From contig NC_052104.1 in the NCBI RefSeq assembly GCF_012273895.1, forward strand, positions 744,001 through 808,000: a DNA stretch of 64,000 nucleotides. Reading direction: 5' to 3'. Shown here piece by piece: positions 21,115 through 32,120 of this stretch. The stretch comes from Zerene cesonia (Eukaryota > Arthropoda > Insecta > Lepidoptera > Pieridae). Numbering within the stretch: the stretch's first letter is position 1; each line of letters opens with the position of its first letter. Under the pieces are notes generated by a model. That model worked only from the letters and a program-made list of their open reading frames with translations. It was not told the origin of the DNA and did not search any database. The translations under genes and the position numbers were made by a program.

Positions 21115-22438
21115 GCTGATAACTAGAAGACTGAAGATCCTATGTTGTTTTGAATAACTTAATAATATGCTTAGTGGATTTTGTCTCTCACATCACCGAC
21201 AACTGTAACACAAAATGAAGCCCTTGTTTAATTTGATAACATAAATACAAGCAATCATGCAACATACACATTAAGAAGAAAAACTGAATTTTAGAATGTG
21301 ATGCCTAATTTGGTTTCAGTATTAATTTATACTTAGCTTAGCCTTATACATCATAGCCTTAGCCTTATATATATATTACATCTAAATAATTTCTTAATTT
21401 GTTTGTTAACTACTGGGCCGATTTTAATGAACTTTGGTACAGAGATTGTTTGTACTCTATAACTATCTATTTTCCTTTAACTAAGCAGGCAAAGCCGCGG
21501 ACGGGTACTTGTATAGATGATACCATCTGAATATGTCCGTGACCAGACTTCCTTAAGCAGTTTAAAAGTTAAAGTTAGGAACAATATTAAAATGTTCGCT
21601 TTATTTCGTCATTGTTTCCATGGGATTTCAGAACGGTTTTTCAAATTGACTTCAGAATATAGTTTGCTCGTCACTTTTATTGCAGTCGGGGGCAAAAGTT
21701 AAATTACTTTCCGAGCCTACGGGTGAAAATTTAAACACAGTAGCATGGACACGTCATCCAGAGGTATAATTTGAAAGAAAAATATACTTTAACAAACGCA
21801 ATTTAACTTGTTATCAAAGAAAGAGAGATGTTTTTGAGCATATTGTCTATACTACTGTTTATTTCTTTATATATATATATATGTATATATTAAATTTCGT
21901 ATCACAATGTTAGTACCATACTCCTCCAAACCGGCTGGACCGATTGTTATGAATTTATATTCGTTGAAAATAATTAATCATATCACAAACAAGAAACTAG
22001 AGAAAGTCAGTCGAATTAAGTATCCTTTTTTTTAAATCAGTCGAAAACTGAGTGTAAATTTTACATGAATAAAAAAAACTTTTAACTCAATCTAAGCAAT
22101 ATAAATCAATTCCTCCACTACTGCATCAGAATCTTTACAAAACCCCGCAGCGATTTAATTACTTGACCCAAATTATATTCAGTTACATTGGAAACAATAA
22201 ATTCGTCCACCTAAAAACAGAGGCACTTCATCAAAAAAACATAGTGATTTCATCCCCAATTAAGCTCGTTATTTATGCATTCACTTTACTGCAGTATTCT
22301 GAATATTTCGGTTAACCGATAATATGGCTGGTAATTTGGAAAAGTTAACTCAAATATATGTGTCTATAATATATAATATCAAGTGTATATACGTCATAGA
22401 TTAATTTATAGTAAAAAAGAAGATGAACAAAAAAAAAA
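21115..22438. other. AT-rich stretch with faint Helitron-like debris
   Basis: ACTACTGGGCCGATTTTAAT at about 21410 and AAGCCGCGGACGGG near 21492 suggest an eroded plus-strand element. A tandem-like CTTAGCCTTATA pair lies near 21335-21370. No gene is supported. Confidence 0.35.
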
Positions 22439-22439
22439 A

Positions 22440-22545
22440 ACATCAAATCAGTTCACCCAGTTGATAACTTGATAGTTGGAGATGACATGCCAAAAAATAT
22501 AGTCCAATTGATAACCTACTCCTTTTTTTGAGTCGGTTGCTTTAG
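22440..22545 (-). repeat. Interspersed repeat, 'CGACTTC..GGAGG' family fragment
   Basis: On the minus strand: CCGACTCAAAAAAAGGAGTA, GGTTATCAATTGG and ACTGGGTGAACTGATTTGAT. Confidence 0.5.
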
Positions 22546-22549
22546 CAAA

Positions 22550-24488
22550 AAGATGAACAAAATACTAATGTCAAAAATACTAAGACGAACAAAGCCAAAA
22601 AAATACAGTTGATTAACGTTTTCCTTTTATTGAATTCGAAAAACTACTACCGCGCGAACGTTATAATGGTCTACTATCTATATACATCGCCAACACTCCA
22701 ATCATTGAAGGAACATCACAAAGTTGTGGGTTAAAGACCCGAGTAGGGACATAAGATAATTTTATCCTGAAAATCTAGGAAATATAGGAATTAGTCTATT
22801 TATTTTCTTTCACTATTCTTTTCCTATAATACAAAAACAATAATCTATAAAATGGTACCGTACAATTTAAAACTCACCATTTCTCCGGTCGTAAGATACC
22901 TCTCACCACACAATCTTTGAATTTACATTTTAAACTTCTCGAATATTCTACGCCACAACATTTAAATAAAAGCAACTACGTAAATCTAAAACTCGTGCTT
23001 TTAAGAATATATTTGGAGCAGACAATAAATATGTTAATGCTGAGCATATTGCAGTATCAGAATACACCTTCCGGCATGGCATGGTTGCGGGAGTATTTGG
23101 CAAGCAAGGAATCTTGTATCATTTTAAATGAGTCGGCTAATCGGTGCTCTTTCAAATGATCGCTTTATGCAGTGACCCTTTTCAACTGGGTAAGGATTTT
23201 GTTTATATGTCTTATAGTGCTGCACTATTTAGCAGTATACTCGATTTTATAGGAATTATTAAGCATTTCACAAGTTAATAATAATTATGGCTTAGGCAGT
23301 ATTGGGGGCTGAATTATAATCCTCCTAATAATCTAGGGACTGCATAGTTAAATAAAAATTCCAATCACCTTGAATACGTGTTTATTTCCAAGGATTAGCC
23401 CAAATGGTTTAAAAATTATTTGTTACTAATTACCTACTGCGACGTATTTGCTAATTTTAACAGAAGGCGTCATATTTTTTGGCACCAGTAAACCTTCGAA
23501 TATATCCAAGCAAACACGTTATACCACTGCATGAGCTTGTATCACGCAATCTCAATGAGATTATTAATATGCTGATGGCATTGTATTAGTTATTGATTTA
23601 TTAATACCTCACTCATGACACCTTCAGTCACCTGTGACGATTAGTTGCCGTTAATAGGTGAAGAGTAATCAAGAATAGATTAAGTTTGCTGGAGCGAGCT
23701 AATTGGCTCAAGATGTCGCTGATTTTCATATTATAATTATGCTATGAACGTTATTTACTATGTTGAAGGCTTAAGACTTTTTTGTGTATAATAATCCTTA
23801 GGTAAGGGTTATAATTCTGGTATATTTGTTTTGTAGAATAAGGATGCCTTTTTAGGATTTTAGGAGTTTAATTTTTTCACATACTTTTATTAGCTACACC
23901 TGTATATCTGTTTATAACTAAAATGCAAATAATTCAAACTTCGTACATTTATCAAGGACGGGTGACAATGCCATAATTTCATGAGTTCGGTTTCGGTTAC
24001 GTAATTAAACTCTTCACACAAATATTAATATAACATAACATTATGTACTTCTTTTACAATAAGGATAATATTGACCTAATATCGATTCAAGGAGTTGGTT
24101 CCATACAAACACTATGTATCTAAAAAGTGTGTTAAAAGCTAAATAAGGCTTTAAAAGAATATTTTTTAACAAAACTTAAGTCCGTGTGTATTTTTTTTCG
24201 AGCACAGTAATGCACTACGAATAGTTTATATATTTCCTATTAATTTTATATAAGGCAATGTTATATTCTCGCTTCCGTGTCTGTTAAATCAGACAATATC
24301 GACGATTTTCAACGCTAACGACCCACTTGTCTACAAAGCATTGTCTGACGTTGGGACATAGTGTAGATGTGACGTCATCCGTATTTTCTTATGCATTCTT
24401 ATGTAAAACGGAGCTTAGAATATGAGAATAGAATGCATTTTATAGCTGGCCGGTTGGATTATTAATTTTTTTTTTAAGTTTACTGTGC
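22550..24488. other. Long AT-rich stretch, no gene seen
   Basis: An 80-codon plus frame at 22917-23159 is unsupported. No clear repeat found. Confidence 0.35.
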
Positions 24489-24489
24489 C

Positions 24490-24615
24490 AGTATTTTTTA
24501 TCTGTGAGATAAAGGCATCCTTATTCTACAACGTGGTACATATCGAACGGTGAAAGAATTTTTGAAATCGGTCCAATAGTTTCTGACATTGGCACTTTCA
24601 AACAAACGATAATTG
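24490..24615 (-). mobile_element. Helitron-like internal fragment
   Basis: GTGAAAGAATTTTTGAAATC followed by GGTCCAATAGTTTCTGACAT matches the middle of the element family at 43144-43312. Confidence 0.45.
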
Positions 24616-24829
24616 TAAATAGGATTAGAGACTAAAGTTAAAGGTTTTTTATTTATATGTAAAACATATATTAGGCTCAAGGATATCCATTTTAGTCCCT
24701 ATCCGCGTAAAGGACTATCTCGACTGCATTTTGTATATCATTGACATTAGCTGGCATTAGCTGTAATTGATGTGCTTTATGCTATTCAGTTTGTAATATT
24801 CAAGTGTATTGATTATTAACCGATTGCAA

Positions 24830-24965
24830 AGGTTTTGAATTCAGTTGAATTTGTGTAACTCATAACTTTTTACTGGGTGAACCGATTTTGATGTGCCGTT
24901 TTTATTTGAAAGTCCGTGCGTCCCGTGCGAGTTTTAACACTTTGGAGATAGTTTAGTTTTTTATT
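24830..24965 (+). repeat. Interspersed repeat, 'CGACTTC..GGAGG' family
   Basis: TCATAACTTTTTACTGGGTG, AACCGATTTTGATG and TTTTTATTTGAAAGTCCGTG in the usual order. Both ends eroded. Confidence 0.55.
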
Positions 24966-25351
24966 AATACTAATGATTGATGTCAAAACTTATGTGAAAA
25001 TGTGAATTAAAATTTACCTTTTTATTATTAGGGATTTATTTGATTACAATTAAATAAAGTGAAAAAATAACAATTGTAATTATTAATTAGAATATAGCTT
25101 CATGTATGAAGATACTTTCCAGTTACTACGGATACAAGATATTTTGTCTAGAAAATATTACCCTTCCCAGTCTTTTCCTTTTCATTTCCTTTTCATTCTA
25201 CAAACTTGTATTCCTATTATGACATCTTCTTGGATTAAGAAATTATCTATGTCCTTTCTTAGCGTATGTGTAAATCGTAGCTGCATGCTTAATTTCAGGC
25301 TAGTCAGTCAACCTTTACGTTTTATATATTGAGAAGAATAACTTTATTGTG

Positions 25352-25560
25352 GGAGTCGAGCACGCTTCGGCACGAATTGGGTCAGCTCGCACCGGGGGAT
25401 AACCACATCCACACAGAAAACCGTCGTGAAATGTGTTTGGTACGGGGAGTGGGGGAGCCGGAGGCCCGCTTTCGTTTCCTCATCCGTCCCAATCCATTCC
25501 TTCTTTCCAGTCGTTAATCCTTTCTATTTTCCTTAGTCCATAATAGCGTCCTTCCTTCAC
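25352..25560 (+). repeat. A-tailed 'GTGGTAGTCGAGC' family repeat, 5' part
   Basis: GTGGGAGTCGAGCACGCTTC, GGCACGAATTGGGTCAGCTC and GGGGAGCCGGAGGCCCG. The 3' tail is replaced by unrelated AT-rich DNA. Confidence 0.7.
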
Positions 25561-25561
25561 T

Positions 25562-25988
25562 TCAAAGAAGACAAAAAGAAGTCCACTTCTTTTGCGAATG
25601 TTTATTTCTACGCCACTGTTAAGACGCAATATTTAAATTTTTCAGTGTTTCAACAGTTATTCAATTAAACGTCACAAACAAATCACTCGTAAGCCGATGC
25701 AGAAACTAACAAAACAATAACACAGACATGTATTAATTACGAAATTTTAACACTCAAAAATACGAAAATACTCAAACAAATGAACAAACTGTAATACGGT
25801 TCTGTAATAACAATTGAACGAGGCATATACTTCACATAAGAGTTATTAAGACTGGCAATGTTTACTGGCTCTATTGTCCATTACACGCCGCTACGAGTCA
25901 TTTGTTTTATTGCAATTGCGCACGTTTGATTGGTGATTACAAGAATGCAAACTCCATACAATGGAGATGAACATAAATCTATTGGGCT
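25562..25988. other. Intergenic stretch
   Basis: No gene or repeat recognised. Confidence 0.4.
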
Positions 25989-25989
25989 A

Positions 25990-26172
25990 TCAGCTTTTGC
26001 CCGCGGTTGCGCACTCGTTAAATTCGCAGTAATTTAATGGATTTTATTTTACATAAATCTTTCCTCTACAATCAATTTACCTTCAAGAAGAACCCATCAA
26101 AATCTACTACGTAATTGACAAAACGTATACTATAGACAAAAAGGCGGAAAGGGACTCTAATTATACAATGTA
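25990..26172 (-). repeat. Interspersed repeat, 'AGCTTTTGCCCGCGG' family
   Basis: TCAGCTTTTGCCCGCGGTTG at the left and CAAGAAGAACCCATCAAAAT, GGCGGAAAGGGACT and TATACAATGTA at the right follow the block order of a common lepidopteran element whose exact class I cannot fix. Confidence 0.5.
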
Positions 26173-26329
26173 TGATTTACCGATTTATCCGGTTATGTCT
26201 ATCTTTTATGGACTAGTAGCTGCTCTCGTCGGCTTGTTTTTAAGTGTGGAAATGTTACATAAGACCTATGCCTACCGGGAAAGGAACCAATGGTTATTAT
26301 GGGATTTCTACCCATTCAAACTGGCATAA
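26168..26329 (+). CDS. Candidate small membrane-protein ORF or exon (53 aa)
   Basis: ATG to TAA, 53 codons. Residues 10-27 form a hydrophobic helix (MSIFYGLVAALVGLFLSV). They are followed by a polar, aromatic-rich tail with KTYAYRERNQWLLW. The amino-acid choice looks protein-like. The first two codons lie in the end of the repeat to the left and the frame stays open upstream to 26057, so the true start could be an exon boundary. No family is recognised. At this length chance cannot be excluded. Confidence 0.3.
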   Translation: MYDLPIYPVMSIFYGLVAALVGLFLSVEMLHKTYAYRERNQWLLWDFYPFKLA

Positions 26330-26439
26330 CTTTTGTAGGTGTCAATTTTTTTTCGCATATGCTAATTAGCTTATTTGTACGGAACACTGAGTGTAGAGTT
26401 CTAATCGCAGTTGACAGATTTTTTTAGTTTTATTAATCA

Positions 26440-26613
26440 TTATAATCCAAACAGAGATAAATCCAATGCAGATATCCACTATGATGTAGGCATCCGCTAA
26501 GAAGGTTCTGATGTATTCCATCCCCAAGGGAATAAAATAGGGGATGACTGTTTCTTGAAAATTTATAAAAAAAGTATTTTAACCACGCGAGCGAAACAGT
26601 GGAGAGCAGCTAG
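26440..26613 (+). mobile_element. Helitron-like remnant ending CTAG|T
   Basis: GATGTAGGCATCCGCTAAGA, CCCCAAGGGAATAAAATAGG and ACGCGAGCGAAAC precede CTAG at 26610-26613 followed by T. The block order is close to the element at 2700-2880. Confidence 0.5.
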
Positions 26614-26619
26614 TCATCG

Positions 26620-27755
26620 TTGGTTCATACAGCGCGTTTCAGATCGCTAACAAAACACGCGAAGCGACGTTATTTCCCCCTCGACTCAAATATTAAATGT
26701 GAAAATATATGAAATGTGTTAAAAAGGATTCTTTTACCAGACTACAACTTATAAAACGCCTTCGTCTCCATCCATTTTCCCCGCGATTCCGTATAAGTGA
26801 CTTTCGATGGCATATTGCGACCTTTTCAGGGTCGAATCGGGGTTTTATTCATAGAATTCACTTTCATGTAAGTGGTTACATGTTACGTTACTTGGTGCGT
26901 GAAAAACTTTACATGTTAGTTTCTATTTGAAAATATGTTTTTTGTTGGATTCGTATTGGGAATCCGGGCAGATATTTTATTTTCGGGCTTTTATGATTTA
27001 TATATAGCTATGTGTGTGAATGTTTTGTACGCAACGCACACATGCGCGGTTGTCAACACATGTTGGTATGTCGTAAGATTAAAATTTCTCCTTCTATTTC
27101 TTCCAATTATTCTTCAGTAAATTAATAAATTGTAATGTTTATTTGTATGTCTTTTTATTTCTCGTTTCAAATGTATTCATTTGTTCTTAAAAAATAATTT
27201 TTCTGTTTCTTTAGAAGTCTAATTTCACCTTTTTGGTAGCATAATAAAATTTTCAGATTAAATAAGTGTTTCATAAAAATCAAATAAATAAGACTTCTAT
27301 TATAATAAATGTAAACAGGGAAGCAAATTGCGTCGTTTAGAAATGCCAGATACAGTTCTATATTAAAAAAGGTAGATTTGTGCTTACTATAAGAAAGATA
27401 CACCCAAACTATACGATGTTTAAAATACTATTTGCTTAACAACATTAAAACGCATTGAGGTGACAATAGTTCTCATCCAATATTCACTAATTCGAGGCAA
27501 CATTTGTTTCTTTTTACTGCCACACTTCAATTAAAATTCGAGTTTCAAGTTTTAGAACAAATCATAAAAACTATGTCAATATCTTTTATATAAAGCATTG
27601 AAGCATAAAATTTAAACCCGCAGTAACCTTAACGCGAGTCGTTGAAAAATTAATAAAAGATTTCTATTACGAGAATAAAAAGACATTCTGCTAAACGACC
27701 CCATAAAACAGTTTGATGGTTAAATAGATAATAGTAAAATAAATCGTAAATCCAC
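26620..27755. other. Intergenic stretch, open frames unsupported
   Basis: Plus frames at 26709-26930 and 26935-27120 and a minus frame at 27167-27403 have no recognisable domains. Confidence 0.35.
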
Positions 27756-27757
27756 GG

Positions 27758-27895
27758 ATGGAAAGCGACAACATGCTTGGATTAGCAATATGCGTCATAA
27801 TAAGCTTTATAATCTCACTGTTTTTAATGGACATACATGTAAATTTAACAATTAGTCCAGAGGAAAGAGCACTGGATAAATCTAGAAATAGCTGA
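27758..27895 (+). CDS. Candidate small membrane-protein ORF (45 aa)
   Basis: ATG to TGA with an in-frame stop upstream at 27740. Residues 6-24 are strongly hydrophobic (MLGLAICVIISFIISLFLM). They are followed by an NLT sequon and a charged tail PEERALDKSRN. The pattern fits a type II single-pass micropeptide, but the frame is short and no homologue is recognised. Confidence 0.25.
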   Translation: MESDNMLGLAICVIISFIISLFLMDIHVNLTISPEERALDKSRNS

Positions 27896-27949
27896 AGTCT
27901 TTATTTGTTTACATAAAGAGGTAGTATCTCTAAGAAGGTGCTACCCGAT

Positions 27950-28055
27950 TTTAAGAAAAAGGGTTCTTGACTGGAAAGAAGGGACGGACTGGGAAGGGCG
28001 AGGAAAAGGAAAGGGTAGATGACAGTGGAGCCTCCGGCTCCTTACTTACTAAACT
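27950..28055 (-). repeat. A-tailed family repeat fragment
   Basis: TTGACTGGAAAGAAGGGACG, GACTGGGAAGGGCGAGGAAA and GGAGCCTCCGGCTCC form the purine-rich middle in inverted orientation. Confidence 0.55.
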
Positions 28056-28605
28056 ATGAAACACCAATGTCCAATATTTTTTTTTAGCATATTATAAAGC
28101 ATTAGTAGCATTATATAAAATAATAACTATATTATATAAAAAATATCGGACCGATGCCTACGTGCGTACATAAATTAGATAATTGAACAACCTTTTCATT
28201 TAGATTATAATTGCATAAAAAAAAATGTAAAATTGTAGAATTATTTATGTGTCGCCTCTCCTACAAATGTACAGTACCTGTAAAGTTGAAGCACATACAT
28301 TTGCGAAAAAAAAAATTAAAGGAAATAAACACGTAAGCATTCGTCAAAGGTACACAATATATCTTTGAAATGGATGTGTAAAACATAACCCCGTTTAATG
28401 CAATTAAGGCAGCTTAAACATTCGAGATAATGATGGAAATACGAGTATTATATTGGGCATTATCAAGTGGAGTATTGGGGCTTAAATTTTTTAATACGAT
28501 TTTATGAGTAATACAATGGGTTTCAATTTCAATTGATATAAAGGTATCTAAATTATACCCAGCTAAAATGTAAAAATGTAATAGAATTTAGAAAAAAAAC
28601 CCTTT
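28056..28605. other. AT-rich stretch, nothing recognised
   Basis: No gene or repeat identified. Confidence 0.4.
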
Positions 28606-28606
28606 T

Positions 28607-28695
28607 AACGGATTTTAAACGCGATTTATTCATTATGTTATTAACCCGACATTTCGAACACTTTACAGCGAGCGTAATCACGGGGAGACTCCCAG
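28607..28695 (-). mobile_element. Palindromic 'GAAACGTCGGG' element, copy 2 (half)
   Basis: TTTTAACGGATTTTAAACGC, CCCGACATTTCGAACACTTT and ACAGCGAGCG are one arm plus spacer. The second arm and tail are absent before the gap. Confidence 0.6.
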
Positions 28696-28770
28696 TTAAT
28701 TATACTATATAAAGCTACACACCCACTGACTGACTGACATCGCTTTTCTCGGAAACCGGGCGAAAAGTGG

Positions 28771-29770
28771 NNNNNNNNNNNNNNNNNNNNNNNNNNNNNN
28801 NNNNNNNNNNNNNNNNNNNNNNNNNNNNNNNNNNNNNNNNNNNNNNNNNNNNNNNNNNNNNNNNNNNNNNNNNNNNNNNNNNNNNNNNNNNNNNNNNNNN
28901 NNNNNNNNNNNNNNNNNNNNNNNNNNNNNNNNNNNNNNNNNNNNNNNNNNNNNNNNNNNNNNNNNNNNNNNNNNNNNNNNNNNNNNNNNNNNNNNNNNNN
29001 NNNNNNNNNNNNNNNNNNNNNNNNNNNNNNNNNNNNNNNNNNNNNNNNNNNNNNNNNNNNNNNNNNNNNNNNNNNNNNNNNNNNNNNNNNNNNNNNNNNN
29101 NNNNNNNNNNNNNNNNNNNNNNNNNNNNNNNNNNNNNNNNNNNNNNNNNNNNNNNNNNNNNNNNNNNNNNNNNNNNNNNNNNNNNNNNNNNNNNNNNNNN
29201 NNNNNNNNNNNNNNNNNNNNNNNNNNNNNNNNNNNNNNNNNNNNNNNNNNNNNNNNNNNNNNNNNNNNNNNNNNNNNNNNNNNNNNNNNNNNNNNNNNNN
29301 NNNNNNNNNNNNNNNNNNNNNNNNNNNNNNNNNNNNNNNNNNNNNNNNNNNNNNNNNNNNNNNNNNNNNNNNNNNNNNNNNNNNNNNNNNNNNNNNNNNN
29401 NNNNNNNNNNNNNNNNNNNNNNNNNNNNNNNNNNNNNNNNNNNNNNNNNNNNNNNNNNNNNNNNNNNNNNNNNNNNNNNNNNNNNNNNNNNNNNNNNNNN
29501 NNNNNNNNNNNNNNNNNNNNNNNNNNNNNNNNNNNNNNNNNNNNNNNNNNNNNNNNNNNNNNNNNNNNNNNNNNNNNNNNNNNNNNNNNNNNNNNNNNNN
29601 NNNNNNNNNNNNNNNNNNNNNNNNNNNNNNNNNNNNNNNNNNNNNNNNNNNNNNNNNNNNNNNNNNNNNNNNNNNNNNNNNNNNNNNNNNNNNNNNNNNN
29701 NNNNNNNNNNNNNNNNNNNNNNNNNNNNNNNNNNNNNNNNNNNNNNNNNNNNNNNNNNNNNNNNNNNNNN
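28771..29770. other. Assembly gap, exactly 1000 N
   Basis: A run of exactly 1000 N is a placeholder of unknown true size. The 339- and 354-residue open frames across it are artefacts. Confidence 0.95.
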
Positions 29771-30060
29771 AAACGACACTCGATAGATGGAGCTTTATTG
29801 TAATGGATATTTTTTATTTGATTATATTTAATTTTTCGTATTCTAATAATGTTATGAATGTTGTAGTTTATGTGTGTAGCATAGAAGATAGACTAATAGA
29901 ATATCATCGGATTGTGCTTACCATCTTAAGCGACGCACACCGGTTTCGAACGGGTTCAATAATACAATAATATATCTTACATGTAAAACTTCCCATTGAA
30001 TCGCTCTGTAACGGTCTGAAAATGTAATATTATTTTCTTTATCTGCGCAAACATCGTAAG
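29771..30060. other. Short flank between gap 1 and the tandem array
   Basis: No gene or repeat recognised. Confidence 0.4.
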
Positions 30061-30061
30061 C

Positions 30062-30458
30062 GCATTTCGCACACCGAGCATCAGCTTCCCTATTGATAAA
30101 TCTAATCTATACAAAAACCCACGCGGGCTGCTTGCAGGCCGCGCACCGCGCACCATTATTTAGTCTTGGTAAAGCTGGTCTATGAAAAAAAGTCATGCGG
30201 GCTGCTTGCAGCCCGCACACCGCGCACCATCTGTTAAGTCTTGATAAGACTGGTCCACGCAAAAAAGGACCGCGGGCTGCTTGCAGCCCGCGCACCGCGC
30301 ACCATTTAATGAGTCTTGGTAAAGCTGGTCTACGAAAAAAAGCCCCGCGGGCTGCTTGCTGCCCGCGCACCGCGCACCATCTTTTAAGTCTTGATAATAC
30401 TGGTCCACGCAAAAATCCACGCGGGCTGCTTGCAGCCCGCGCACCGCGCACCAGCTAG
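30062..30458 (+). repeat. GC-rich ~75-bp tandem array with hairpins and alternating A/B units
   Basis: Five hairpins start at 30122, 30196, 30271, 30346 and 30420 (spacing 74-75 bp). The arms CGCGGGCTGC / GCAGCCCGCG flank TT, with one to two changes in the outer copies. Each is followed by CACCGCGCACCA and an AT-rich linker. Linkers 1 and 3 are type A (CTTGGTAAAGCTGGTCTA); linkers 2 and 4 are type B (TTGATAA.ACTGGTCCACGC). A degenerate B-like unit lies at 30062-30121. The last hairpin is followed 13 nt later by CTAG|T (30455-30459), as at a Helitron 3' end. Open frames of up to 114 codons on both strands arise because the period is close to a multiple of three. Confidence 0.85.
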
Positions 30459-30704
30459 TTTCTAACTATAAGCGCGTAATATCTCTAGTATTTTCTTATG
30501 TTTGATTTTTGTTTCGCGTAAAATCAAAAAATGATATAATAGAATTGTTGTGTTAAAATACTTTCACTTATAGTAGGTATTGGGGCTTAGCACATTATAA
30601 AATTCATTTATACATTTATTTCTTAAAAATACAAATTTAAAATTTAACTATGTTTGCTGGATAAATTTTTCAAAATGCTGTCATTATTTAATAAAGTTTT
30701 TTTT

Positions 30705-30905
30705 AACCTATATTTGCTGAGCTTAGTGGTTCGCCTGATGGTAAACGACCCCTATCGCTCGTGAACATTTGCAGAGGTAGGGCCTCCGCAAATGCGCTCG
30801 CTTTTAAGGAATAAAGAGATATGGGAAGGATTATCGGAAGGAATAATAGAATGGTCGAGGAATGATAAGGAAAAGGATAAGAAACGGTGTGATATGTTAG
30901 GTACA
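30705..30905 (-). repeat. A-tailed family repeat, diverged
   Basis: GTGGTTCGCCTGATGGTAAA, GAACATTTGCAGAGGTAGGG and GCGCTCGCTTTTAAGG belong to the 'GCCCGCTATGACATAAA' subfamily in inverted orientation. Confidence 0.6.
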
Positions 30906-30909
30906 TTAT

Positions 30910-31498
30910 AATAACAACCACATCATTAAGATCATTAGACTACTAAACACAATAACAAAAAACTGTAATTCGATTTCTTAAAATACTTTTATATCGTTCT
31001 TGAATATTTATTGTCTTTTTAACACCGTGTTGCGCAGACTCTAGGAAATATTCTGCAAACATTTAAATTTGATTTTTACAGCGCGCAGAAGCATCTTCAG
31101 CGAGCTTGTGTAACTTAATGTAAATCTTAGTAGAGGACTGACGAGAAAACTAAATACAGTTTTTAAATTTAAGACCGAGTTGGGTAAACTATTGGACTTA
31201 AAAATGAGTTTCTTTAACGAATTTTATATAAATCTATTTACTTAATACGAAGTTTTCTCAAATCGTAAATCAAAGGGTTTGGGATCTTTAGATCGAGGTT
31301 TAATTAGAAATGTAAGGTATCCTAATGAATTTAAATTTTATCTAATCATAAAGGGTTTTAATAAATGAATCTAACTAAATAGTACTTCTAAATCGTAAAT
31401 TTTTGTTTTATTTTATAGTTATAAATTTAATTTGCGTGTGTGATAGCCCATTTATCAAGGAATTTTATAGATTATAATTATACATATCCTACCAATAT
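30910..31498. other. AT-rich stretch
   Basis: Nothing recognised. Confidence 0.4.
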
Positions 31499-31502
31499 AT
31501 TC

Positions 31503-31645
31503 TAGGAGTCGAGCACGTTTCGGCACGAAACGGCACGGCACCCAGCAGCCCACAAAAATCAGCGTGAAATGGTAACATATGAATTTCCTTACCAATCCAA
31601 GTCCCTTCCTTTTTACCCCTCAAAAATCCGTACCATCTTAGCTTT
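31503..31645 (+). repeat. A-tailed family repeat, 5' part, diverged
   Basis: GGAGTCGAGCACGTTTCGGC, ACGAAACGGCACGG, CAGCGTGAAATGG. Internal deletion and no A tail. Confidence 0.5.
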
Positions 31646-31847
31646 ATAAGACGGCAATCTAAGACAGCAAAAACGAAAATCCAGTCCATAAAAATGTCAT
31701 TGGTGGTGAGAGGCGACTCACCAACTCCTTTGCCGACATAAATAACGAAGCGTTATTGAAATATATTGCAAATTATTCGAAAAAATTTTTCATCTTATCG
31801 TCTCCCAAGCAAAGTTATGAAGTCGTGAGTACATATTGTATCTTGAA

Positions 31848-32120
31848 TTAATGGAAGATTAGCTTCTCCTCCATAGATATCTTTAAGCTTTCTATGTAAT
31901 GTTCCAACAAATAACATATCTTGGTCCATACAAGCCATTTAAATATGAAATACCATTTCGGTTTGTAGATAGAACACAAGTGTAGCAGAAAAATATCGCA
32001 TATAATAAATGGAGTACATGAATTATCCGTTTTGTCTACGAAATTCTGACACACGATAAAATTCATCTGTGCGGATTGTAACTCCCTCAAGGAGTAGGGT
32101 GTAACTGAGAGGTTTTCGTA
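31848..32120 (-). CDS. Candidate partial ORF running into gap 2
   Basis: The minus frame is open from the gap edge (32120) to TAA at 31848, about 90 codons. It reads YENLSVTPYSLRELQS near the gap and contains an aromatic-rich stretch FLLHLCSIYKPKWYFIFKWL and a polar end ESLKISMEEKLIFH. The composition looks protein-like and the gap would hide the N-terminal exons. No family is recognised, and an open frame of this length can occur by chance. Confidence 0.3.
   Translation of the reverse strand, partial: YENLSVTPYSLRELQSAQMNFIVCQNFVDKTDNSCTPFIICDIFLLHLCSIYKPKWYFIFKWLVWTKICYLLEHYIESLKISMEEKLIFH

Noticed and set aside
28715..29786. Open frames of 339 and 354 codons, and one of 352 codons at 32087-33145
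   Set aside because: They consist of N runs at assembly gaps.
30107..30451. 114-codon minus-strand frame with a repeated CAVRG.QAARG motif
   Set aside because: It is a by-product of the 75-bp tandem array. Other frames on both strands are open too.
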